Source of the DNA: Bacillus sp. SD088 | GTDB lineage: Bacteria; Bacillota; Bacilli; Bacillales; Bacillaceae_C | Direction of reading: 5' to 3' | Length of the DNA stretch: 64,000 bases | Assembly (NCBI RefSeq): GCF_017355205.1 | Contig: NZ_JADIJK010000017.1 | Span: 47,412 to 111,411 of the forward strand | Shown here: positions 25,976 through 33,400 of the stretch, piece by piece | Layout: each line of letters starts with the position of its first letter | Position numbering within the stretch: position 1 is the first letter of the stretch | Made by a program: the position numbers and the translations under genes | Notes under the pieces: generated by a model | Database searches by the model: none | Told to the model about the DNA's origin: nothing | What the model saw: only the letters and a program-made list of their open reading frames with translations

Positions 25976-26869
25976 TTATTTTCTGAAAACTACACTGATA
26001 CAAAACTGATTATCTATCAAGTCAGCGTGGGCATAGCCATTCATTTTCTCCACAAGTGATTTTACAATGGACAGGCCTAGTCCGGAAGAAGGGTTGCTAC
26101 GTGATGAATCTTCTTTGTAAAAACGGGTAAATATTTTGTTGAAATTGATTAACTGTCTCTGGTTTAGCAAATTATGAAATCGTAACCGAACTTCATTCTG
26201 ATTTTCTTCATAATGAATGATTAAATTCCCTTCCCCATGTGAAAAATAGTTCCGGATAATATTTTCATAAACTCTTTCCAACGCATTTCTATCTCCCATT
26301 ATATAGACGGGTGATTCTGGTAGGTCGAAGTCAGGGGCAGTGCTGTTTTTGGAAAACTCCTCAATAAAAAAGAACAGGCGTTTTTTCAATATATTCATGA
26401 TGTCAATTGATTCAAGCTCCAAACTATAATCTGGGTTTTGCAATTTCGTATATAGAAACAGTTCATCTACCAACGTAATAATTTGTTTCATTCTAGTCTG
26501 AGCCATCGTAATATAGTGCGTTTTTTCTTTAGAATTTTCAGAGCGATCGGCTAGCTGCAAATAACCATCAAGTGATGTAAGCGGGGTACGTATATCATGA
26601 GACAGACTAACGATCGTCTCATTGATTTCCTCACTTTTCTTTATAAATGCCTGATTCTGTTTTCTTTGATTGCGAAGAAGTCTGTTGCATAAATCAATCA
26701 GTCGATAAATCTCCTTAGGCTTGATTTGCGTCTGAATAAACTTGAAAGAGTCATGCTCTGAAATAAAAGCCAACTGATTTCCAATATCTTTCACTTGGCT
26801 CTTGTAGTATATCAGGTAAGCCGTTTGAATTATTAATGCAATGGATAGTAGTATGAGGGCGATTAGCAT
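25976..26869 (-). CDS. Sensor histidine kinase with a single membrane segment
   Basis: 297 aa. One N-terminal hydrophobic segment (LIALILLSIALIIQTAYLIYY) and no second helix or extracellular domain. HisKA histidine in VSLSHDIRTPLTSLDGYL; HATPase_c with YENIIRNYFSHG and SSGLGLSIVKSL. The G1 region reads RFHNLLNQ rather than DNGxG. A kinase with so little membrane exposure probably takes its signal from the adjacent ABC transporter, an inference from the Bce paradigm. GAAAGGAAG precedes the ATG. Confidence 0.87.
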   Translation of the reverse strand: MLIALILLSIALIIQTAYLIYYKSQVKDIGNQLAFISEHDSFKFIQTQIKPKEIYRLIDLCNRLLRNQRKQNQAFIKKSEEINETIVSLSHDIRTPLTSLDGYLQLADRSENSKEKTHYITMAQTRMKQIITLVDELFLYTKLQNPDYSLELESIDIMNILKKRLFFFIEEFSKNSTAPDFDLPESPVYIMGDRNALERVYENIIRNYFSHGEGNLIIHYEENQNEVRLRFHNLLNQRQLINFNKIFTRFYKEDSSRSNPSSGLGLSIVKSLVEKMNGYAHADLIDNQFCISVVFRK

Positions 26870-27016
26870 TTCTACACTTCCTTTCTAAATGACTATTTTT
26901 CATTATATTTTTTGTATGTACCAACTATCTGTATGTGATAATTGTAAATCAAAAAGCTTATGTTTTCGATATACAAATTTTCAAAAAATATGGAAATAAG
27001 CAGATATATTGTTAAA

Positions 27017-27031
27017 TCGTAATGATTACGA
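27017..27031. promoter_or_regulatory. Zur box (perfect)
   Basis: TCGTAATGATTACGA, flanked by AAA and TAT, is a perfect match to the Bacillus Zur operator. It lies 60 bases before the flavoprotein start, so that gene should be derepressed in zinc starvation. Confidence 0.88.
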
Positions 27032-27090
27032 TATAGTAAGCGAAGGATTATACAGATTTGATCCTGTACCAAATAAAGGAGTGGATGAAG

Positions 27091-27987
27091 ATGTTATATG
27101 ATTGCGCAATAATTGGTGGAGGTCCTGCTGGATTAAATGCTGCACTTGTATTAGGAAGGGCAAGAAAAGAAGTTCTCTTATTTGACGATAATACCCCGCG
27201 CAATGCGGTTACGCAGGAATCCCATAATTTTATTACTAGAGATGTTATCAAACCAGCCGATTTTAGAAAGGCTGCACATGCAGATCTAAAAAAGTATCCT
27301 GATATATCCTTTCAAAAAGAGCGAGTGCTGGATATTATCCAGAATCCATCTTCTTTTCATATTCAAACGGAGAGCGGGGAGAAGTATGAAGCCAAAAAGA
27401 TTATTCTCGCAACAGGCATGAAAGATATACTGCCTGATATCGAAGGAATTCACGATGTCTTTGGAACCAGCCTATTTGTTTGTCCTTTTTGTGATGGTTG
27501 GGAATTGAAAGATATCCCACTTGTTTATATTGCAGATCAGAAGCATGCTTTTCATGGTATAAGAATGCTCTCAAATTGGAACACGGATATTGTTATTTGT
27601 ACAAATGGAAAGGAAATCTTTTCCTCAGAGGAAAAAGATATATTAGCGCAAAAACACTTCCAAGTAGTGGAAGACGAAATCTTACGATTAGCAACAGAGA
27701 ATGGGCAATTAAAGAGTGTTCAATTTAAGAATGGTAACTCACTTCATAGAGAGGCAGGTTTTGTTGCTAATGATATGCAACAGGCAGCCCCTTTTGCAGA
27801 GCAACTTGGTTTGGAAATGAATGATATGGATGGAATAAAAATAGATTCATATAACCGTACAAGTTTAAAAGGAGTTTACGCCTGTGGTGATAGTACATTT
27901 GTCCCCTTTCAGCTTGTAATTGCCGCCAGTGAAGGAAGCAAGGCTGCGATTGCTGTAATCAGTGACTTTGTGGATGAAATGTTTTAA
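27091..27987 (+). CDS. Thioredoxin-reductase-like NAD(P)/FAD oxidoreductase, Zur-controlled
   Basis: 299 aa. FAD-binding GGGPAGLNAAL at the N-terminus, the second flavin motif ATGMKD, a redox-type CPFCDGWE near residue 134, and YACGDST at the C-terminal FAD site. The NADPH-binding region lacks the standard GxGxxA. Length and layout match the thioredoxin-reductase-like group rather than genuine TrxB (CATC). ATG 27091 has AAAGGAG at the right distance; ATG 27085 is too close. The Zur box upstream ties it to zinc limitation. Its partner protein is unknown; a role in releasing thiol-bound zinc would be speculation. Confidence 0.82.
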   Translation: MLYDCAIIGGGPAGLNAALVLGRARKEVLLFDDNTPRNAVTQESHNFITRDVIKPADFRKAAHADLKKYPDISFQKERVLDIIQNPSSFHIQTESGEKYEAKKIILATGMKDILPDIEGIHDVFGTSLFVCPFCDGWELKDIPLVYIADQKHAFHGIRMLSNWNTDIVICTNGKEIFSSEEKDILAQKHFQVVEDEILRLATENGQLKSVQFKNGNSLHREAGFVANDMQQAAPFAEQLGLEMNDMDGIKIDSYNRTSLKGVYACGDSTFVPFQLVIAASEGSKAAIAVISDFVDEMF

Positions 27988-27989
27988 GA

Positions 27990-28325
27990 GGATGGTCAAA
28001 AAGTCCGGTAAAAATGACACTTCGAGATAAAGGATCTTCGACTAAGTATCGACACGTTCTGTGTCGAACGTCGAAGTCACCACCTCCTGTGGAAGCTCGT
28101 TGGCTCGCTTTTTCGCTCCTCATGTACTAGGATAAGGAACTTCTACTAAAACCGCCCACGTCCTGTGGGCAACGTAGAAGTCAGCACATCCTGTGCAAGT
28201 CCGGTACTCAAAGCTTCGCCGCCTCGAACTTTCGACGTACAGGATGTACTAGTGTCGGTGTTGCTGACAGGACGTCAGCGTTTTTAACCGACTCGGTCCT
28301 TTTTATCCTCCTTTTTGAACACGCA
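27990..28325 (+). repeat. Hairpin-rich intergenic element with constant NTCCT loops
   Basis: Left end GGTCAAAAAGTCCGG (27994 on) and right end CCTCCTTTTTGAACAC form imperfect terminal inverted repeats. Inside lie six small hairpins (stems at 28049/28061, 28080/28089, 28154/28165, 28184/28193, 28237/28246 and 28263/28274). All have five-base loops GTTCT, CTCCT, GTCCT, ATCCT, AGGAT or AGGAC. Two of them are nested in outer stems CTTCGAC/GTCGAAG and CTTCTAC/GTAGAAG. Confidence 0.8.
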
Positions 28326-28403
28326 TTTTAAGCTTTCTTTTATTGTGGGAAAGCGGATTTTCTAGAAGTAAAGAACTAAGAATAGGTGAGACTAAAAAAT
28401 AAA

Positions 28404-28473
28404 TCGTAATGATTACTATTTACAACAGAGGGGGGAGTGAGGTATAATGAATCCCAATTCGTAATCATTACTA
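28404..28473 (+). promoter_or_regulatory. rpsN promoter with two Zur boxes
   Basis: TCGTAATGATTACTA (28404-28418) and TCGTAATCATTACTA (28459-28473) flank a promoter TTTACA (28419-28424), 18 bases, TATAAT (28443-28448). One box touches the -35, and the other lies just past the expected start point, a tight-repression layout. Confidence 0.88.
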
Positions 28474-28522
28474 TTTAAATAATTGAAAATAAAGAGTTAA
28501 AACCGAAAGGAGTAACAGTAAA

Positions 28523-28792
28523 ATGGCTAAGAAGTCCAAAATTGTAAAAGAGAAAAAGCGCCAGGAAATGGTTGAACAATATGCAGAACTAAGAAGAGAA
28601 CTTAAAGCAAAAGGGGATTATGAGGCACTTCGTAAATTACCGCGGGATTCTTCTCCAACACGCTTGAAAAATCGTTGTGAGGTTACAGGTAGACCACGTG
28701 GATATATGAGGAAATTCAAAATGTCCCGTATCGCTTTTAGAGAATACGCTCATAAAGGACAAATCCCTGGTGTGAAGAAATCCAGCTGGTAA
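28523..28792 (+). CDS. rpsN: Zinc-independent 30S ribosomal protein S14
   Basis: 89 aa alternative S14 (the YhzA type of Bacillus). It lacks the two CxxC pairs of the zinc-containing short form and has the long form's insert ([31 protein letters not shown]), ending [14 protein letters not shown]. It replaces zinc-bearing S14 in the 30S head during zinc starvation and so spares the metal. AAAGGAG precedes the ATG. The double Zur box in its promoter supports this role. Confidence 0.96.
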   Translation: MAKKSKIVKEKKRQEMVEQYAELRRELKAKGDYEALRKLPRDSSPTRLKNRCEVTGRPRGYMRKFKMSRIAFREYAHKGQIPGVKKSSW

Positions 28793-28850
28793 TAGCGACA
28801 TCCTATTTTCCCTCTGGTACAAAAACATGTAAGATCTGAAAGAAAAAGAA

Positions 28851-28881
28851 TGCTTCCACCCTTTGGGGAAAGCAGTTTTTT
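28851..28881 (+). terminator. Terminator after rpsN
   Basis: TGCTTCCACCC pairs with GGGGAAAGCA over a short TTT loop, followed by seven Ts. Read-through would reach the COG0523 gene beyond. Confidence 0.75.
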
Positions 28882-28885
28882 CTTT

Positions 28886-29075
28886 GTTAAGGAAACTATA
28901 AAATTGCCGCTTGTGGATAACTGTTTACGTTGCGATTGGTGTCCAGCTCCAGGCGCCATCGGCTCGAGGTCAAATAACCTGAGCCAAAGAAAGGCAAAAA
29001 ACGCTTTTCTTTGGCTCAGAACATTTGCTTGTCGCCGATAGGCAGGCGCCTTGCGCTTTTCTTGTTCAGGGTAAG
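28886..29075 (+). repeat. AAGGAAACTATA ... GGCGCTTGCGCTTTTCTTG element
   Basis: Starts TTGTTAAGGAAACTATAAAA, continues TGGATAACTGTTTAC and GTCCAGCTCCAGGCGCC, and ends CAGGCGCCTTGCGCTTTTCTTG. Between the GGCGCC boundaries CTGAGCCAAAGAAAGGC and GCTTTTCTTTGGCTCAG form a long hairpin. Copies with a different middle lie at 39008 and 11560. Confidence 0.7.
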
Positions 29076-29087
29076 GAGGAAAAACGA

Positions 29088-30053
29088 TTGTCACAAGAGA
29101 CCACAATTCCGGTAACCATCTTAACCGGCTTTTTAGGTGCCGGAAAAACAACCCTATTAAATAAATTGTTACATGACATGTCTGGACAAAAAGTTGCTGT
29201 CATCATTAATGAATTTGGCGACACATCCATTGATGGTCAACTTGTGATCCCAACAAGGGAAGAAATCATTGAGATAAACAGCGGCTGTATTTGCTGTAAT
29301 GTGCGTGGCGATTTAATTAACTTATTAAGTAATTTAATCAAACAAGATGAAAAATTGGATCGGATTGTGATTGAGACAACAGGCATGGCCAATCCTGCTC
29401 CGGTTATTCAAACTTTTCTAATGGATAAGCAAACAGCGAAGTCATTCGACATTGACAACGTGATTACGATGATAGATGCACGTCATATACAGCAACATTT
29501 AAACGAAGAGGAGCCAAGTGAGCAGATTGCTTTTGCTGATATTTTACTTTTAAATAAGGTGGATCTCATTACGGAAGTTGAGAAGCAGGAGCTGGAAAAA
29601 CAGCTGATTGCTATGAATCCAAATGCGAAGCGGCTATATTCTACATATGCAAACGTAGAAACGGGGGCATTAATTGGGAATAAATCCTTTGACTTAGACA
29701 ATATTTTGAAAATAGATCCCAGCTTATTAACGGAAACACATCACCACCATCATAATCAGCAAGTAACATCTTTTGTATTGCGAGAAGATCGTCCGCTTGA
29801 CTTGGAGAGAGTGAATAAATGGTTTTCCTATTTAGTCCAAGTGAAAGGGGAAAGTTTATATCGCTACAAAGGTGTGCTTTTTATTAAGCAACTTGAGAAA
29901 AAAATTGTGTTTCAAGGGGTACACATGCTGTTTGCAGGTACAGAAGGTGATATGTGGGTGAAGGATGAAAAACGGCAAAGCGAGGTCGTATTTATTGGAA
30001 AGCATCTGAATCATCAAGAATTGCAGGAGGGCTTTCAATATTGTCTTGCTTAA
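29088..30053 (+). CDS. COG0523 (CobW/ZNG1-type) GTP-dependent metallochaperone
   Basis: 321 aa P-loop GTPase. G1 GFLGAGKTT, the metal site GCICC (CxCC), ETTG and base-specific NKVD, then the CobW C-terminal domain. A His-run THHHHHNQ around residue 228 links the two domains, typical of zinc-handling members. TTG start at 29088 behind AAGGAGG, which itself belongs to the end of the preceding repeat element; the longer frame would translate the repeat. No Zur box stands directly upstream, so it may depend on read-through from rpsN. Family members hand zinc to client enzymes in scarcity. Confidence 0.88.
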   Translation: MSQETTIPVTILTGFLGAGKTTLLNKLLHDMSGQKVAVIINEFGDTSIDGQLVIPTREEIIEINSGCICCNVRGDLINLLSNLIKQDEKLDRIVIETTGMANPAPVIQTFLMDKQTAKSFDIDNVITMIDARHIQQHLNEEEPSEQIAFADILLLNKVDLITEVEKQELEKQLIAMNPNAKRLYSTYANVETGALIGNKSFDLDNILKIDPSLLTETHHHHHNQQVTSFVLREDRPLDLERVNKWFSYLVQVKGESLYRYKGVLFIKQLEKKIVFQGVHMLFAGTEGDMWVKDEKRQSEVVFIGKHLNHQELQEGFQYCLA

Positions 30054-30070
30054 TTTTTCTGGGATTTAAA

Positions 30071-30085
30071 TCGTAATTATTATGA
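30071..30085. promoter_or_regulatory. Zur box before the flavoprotein remnant
   Basis: TCGTAATTATTATGA with AAA before it and TTT after it, a near-consensus Zur operator 15 bases before the GTG start at 30101, so it would also block the ribosome-binding region on DNA. It probably controls the run of genes to 34539. Confidence 0.75.
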
Positions 30086-30100
30086 TTTAGGAGAGGTATT

Positions 30101-30412
30101 GTGAATAAAATATATGATGTCATTATTGTAGGAGCTGGCCCTTCAGGAATCGGTGTCGCAGCTTTACTGCAACAAATGAAAGCATCCTATCTGGTCTTGG
30201 AAAAAGATGAGGTAGGGGCTTCTCTTTTACGTTGGCCTAAGGAAATGAAATTTATTACGCCTTCTTTTCCTGCGCAAGGATTTGGCCAAACTGATTTAAA
30301 CGCCGTTGTTCCAAAAACTTCTCCAGCCTATATTTGCCAACTCAGGCCGAACAAAATCGAGTGCGGGAATTATTGCAGCTCCCCGTTGTTTGGATTAACA
30401 CGCGAGAGATGA
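30101..30412 (+). pseudogene. N-terminal fragment of a flavoprotein monooxygenase/oxidoreductase
   Basis: Starts MNKIYDVIIVGAGPSGIGVA (FAD-binding GAGPSG), then LVLEKDEVGASLLRWPKEMK and FITPSFPAQGFGQTDLNA, as in CzcO-like flavin enzymes of about 350 aa. Near residue 80 (about 30335) the similarity stops, and a different gene, the FeoB-like one, continues in another frame. Good AGGAGAGG ribosome site and a Zur box upstream, so transcription survives but the product is a stub. Confidence 0.75.
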
Positions 30413-31623
30413 ATGATACAGCACAGGAAGAAGTGATAGCATGCATTGGGGAGGCCAAGGTTTGGGGGGCTACGAAAAGCATTCTAGACTTTCTCCCTCC
30501 CTCTCCTCATGCTATCAATCAATTAATCCCGGCATTTCGGTTACCAATAGCAGGTCCAATGCTGGCTTGCTTATTTATTTTTGCTATATTTGCCTTGCCT
30601 GTATTTGGTGCCTATTTATTTGTCAGCTGGCTGGAGCCAATAACGGAGCAATATCTGCTTACCCCAATTATTTCTTGGGCGGTTCAGGCTCCTTCTTTTC
30701 TAGCTGATGTTATGGTGGGCGATTATGGGCTAATTACTCTAGGCTCCTATTCTTTTTTATGGGCTTTTCCAGTTGTGCTGCTGATTAGCATTATGACGAG
30801 CCTCACTGAAGAAACTGGTATACAGGAGCATATAACAAGTGCGCTCGATCCATGGCTGCGCAAAATTGGTTTGACAGGCAGGGATTTACTTCCTGTTATT
30901 ACTGGATTTGGCTGTAATGTGGTTGCTGTTTTTCAAAGCAGAAGCTGTAGCGCTTGTACTCGTACATCTTGTGTTTCACTGATTGCATTTGGCTCAGCCT
31001 GTAGTTATCAAATAGGAGCTACACTGTCTATTTTTAATGCAGCTCATGCCCCAATTTTATTTATTCCTTATTTGTTGACGTTATTTATAGTCGGAGCGTT
31101 TCACACAAGAATTTGGAATCGGAATGCGGCAAACAATTTGACACGTATCGCTCCACTTCCTTATATTCAAAAAATAAATTGGCAGGCATTTTACTGGAAA
31201 GTTGCTGGATCGATCAAAAAATTTTTATTGCAGGCAATGCCTATCTTCTTAATCATCTGTCTTGTTGCTTCTGTGCTACAAGCAATAGATGTGATAACGA
31301 TGTTCGGCTGGCTTGCCATGCCATTATTATCTCTATTTTCCCTTCCTGCAGAGGCAGCATCAGGCTTAATCTTTTCTTTTATCAGAAAGGATGGCTTGCT
31401 TGTCTTAAATGAGGGACAGGGTAGTTTATTAATGAACATGTCAATCAGTCAGATATTTATTCTTGTTTACTTAGCTTCTACACTTTCTGCATGTCTAGTG
31501 ACATTATTTACAATTGGTAAGGAACTCGGCTGGAAAACTGCCTTATCTATCGGTGGGAAGCAAATGCTGACAAGTGTTATAAGTGCAGCTTTACTAGCTG
31601 CTGGCTTGTATTTCTTATTTTAA
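30334..31623 (+). pseudogene. FeoB-like membrane transporter lacking its G domain
   Basis: The first ~50 residues (RELLQLPVVWINTREMND ... ) are the tail of a FeoB-like GTPase region. Then follow two gate-type membrane modules with about ten helices, including GFGCNVVAVFQSRSC and a cysteine-rich SCSACTRTSC, where FeoB normally has GFGCxVPAIxATR. No G1-G4 motifs remain and there is no ribosome site at the TTG 30334. It is joined out of frame to the flavoprotein stub by an apparent deletion. The membrane part is complete to its stop. Position among zinc genes suggests the intact parent moved zinc rather than iron (inference). Confidence 0.7.
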
Positions 31624-31638
31624 AAGGAGGACGAACGA

Positions 31639-32829
31639 ATGAAAAATATACCTGTTACAGTATTAAGTGGCTATTTAGGGGCCGGTAAAACAACTTTATT
31701 GAACCACATTTTACATAATCGGAAAGGATTAAAGGTAGCGGTGATCGTCAATGACATGAGTGAGGTCAATATTGATAGTGAGCTGGTTCAATCGCAGGGC
31801 GGTTTTTCACGGACAGAGGAAAAGCTGGTCGAAATGTCCAATGGCTGTATTTGCTGTACGTTGCGAGAGGATTTATTAGTAGAGGTTGAAAAACTCGTAA
31901 GAAAAGGCGATGTTGACTATATTCTAATTGAATCCTCTGGAATTAGTGAGCCAGTTCCAGTGGCCCAGACCTTCTCTTATATTGATGAAACAATGGGGAT
32001 TGATCTGACAAAATACTGCCGTTTGGATACGATGGTCACAGTGGTTGATGCAAATCGCTTCTGGCATGATTTCGGATCTGGTGACTCGCTTCTTGACAGG
32101 AAACAGGCGGTCAGTGACGTGGATGAACGAAATATTGCTGATTTATTAATTGACCAGATCGAATTCTGTAATGTGCTTGTACTAAATAAAACCGATTTGG
32201 TAAAAGAGGAAGATCTACAGAAGCTGGAGCAGGTGATTCGCAAGCTACAGCCTGAAGCGAATATTATCCGTACACAACATAGTAAGGTAGAGCCAGAAGA
32301 AATATTAAATACCGGTTTGTTTGATTTTGAAAAGGCGAGTGAATCAGCTGGTTGGTTAAAGGAACTAAATGAAGGAATTGAAAATCATACTCCAGAAACT
32401 GAAGAATATGGAATTGGTTCATTTGTATATACATCAAGATTACCCTTTCATACCGAGCGATTGTTCAGCTGGTATCAAGATTTACCGAAAGAGATTGTCC
32501 GGATAAAAGGGATAATATGGTGTGCCACACATCATGATATAGCATTATTGCTCTCTCAAGCAGGTCCTTCTGTAGAAGTGGAGCCATTGGCTTACTGGGT
32601 AGCTTCATTACCAAAAGCCCGCCAAAAGGAATTAGTAGAAAATAATCCGGAAATCAGAGAGTTATGGGATCCTCAATATGGAGACCGCCACACAAAGCTT
32701 GTTTTCATTGGAATGGATTTAGAGCGCTAGCAAATAACGCAGGACTTGGACCGTTGTCTGTTGAGTGAGTCGGAAATGAGTGAGGATTGGTCACAATTTA
32801 GAAATCCATTTCCTTGGAAATTATCATAA
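31639..32829 (+). pseudogene. zagA: ZagA/YciC-type COG0523 GTPase with in-frame amber stop
   Basis: Closely follows Bacillus YciC (ZagA): G1 GYLGAGKTT, GCICCTLREDL, ESSGISEPVPVAQTFSY, NKTD and ETEEYGIGSFVY. The frame stops at a TAG (32728-32730) after LVFIGMDLER. The very next codons in the same frame read QITQDLDRCLLSESEMSEDW and then FRNPFPWKLS, the normal YciC C-terminus, up to TAA 32827-32829. So a single nonsense change removes 32 residues. The 363-aa product contains both domains and may keep some activity. AAAGGAGG precedes the ATG. Confidence 0.85.
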
Positions 32830-32845
32830 TTAGGAGTAAATACAG

Positions 32846-33400
32846 ATGATTTTATCAGGAAAAACAATAAAACAGTATGTATCTGACAACCAGTTGTCCA
32901 TCACTCCTTTTCAAGAATTAAGCATTCAACCGGCCTCTATTGACTTGTGTCTAGGAGAGGAATTTCTAGTCGTTGACGACATATCCACTCCTTTTTTATC
33001 GGTTGAGCAACCAGCAAATTATCAGGAAATAGAAGTAACAAAAGAAGGGGTTATAACGGTCCCGCCCCAAACCTTTATGTTAGGAACCACATTGGAACAA
33101 ATTGGTCTACCTAATCATTTAACTGCTTTTGTAGAGGGAAGGAGCTCAGTAGGAAGACTTGGCGTTTTTATTCAAAATGCCGGTTGGATTGATCCGGGTT
33201 TTTCTGGTCAAATCACCTTGGAATTGTTTAATGCGAACCGTGTGCCTGTCCAGTTGCAAGCCGGTATGCGCGTATGTCAGTTGGTTATTGCGCAAGTGGA
33301 TCAGACGACGGAAGGGTATAGTGGGAAATATGTATCTCAAAAAGGTACTACACCTAGTCGCATCTATCTGGACCGGGAAAGAGAGGAGAAAGAAGGATGA
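32846..33400 (+). CDS. dcd: dCTP deaminase
   Basis: 184 aa. Converts dCTP to dUTP on the way to dTTP. Trimeric dUTPase-fold motifs: QPASIDLCLGEEF, VEGRSSVGRLG with the Ser-Ser-x-x-Gly-Arg element, AGWIDPGFSGQITLE containing the catalytic Glu, and the C-terminal lid SRIYLDRE. AGGAG precedes the ATG; its stop overlaps the next gene. This enzyme class needs no zinc, unlike dCMP deaminase (ComEB), so its place between two COG0523 genes under zinc control suggests a bypass in zinc starvation (inference). Confidence 0.9.
   Translation: MILSGKTIKQYVSDNQLSITPFQELSIQPASIDLCLGEEFLVVDDISTPFLSVEQPANYQEIEVTKEGVITVPPQTFMLGTTLEQIGLPNHLTAFVEGRSSVGRLGVFIQNAGWIDPGFSGQITLELFNANRVPVQLQAGMRVCQLVIAQVDQTTEGYSGKYVSQKGTTPSRIYLDREREEKEG

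Noticed and set aside
32813..32832. Palindrome AAATTATCATAATTA as a fifth Zur box before dcd
   Set aside because: Symmetric, but it lacks the TCG/CGA ends of the Zur consensus and lies within the coding end of the zagA pseudogene.
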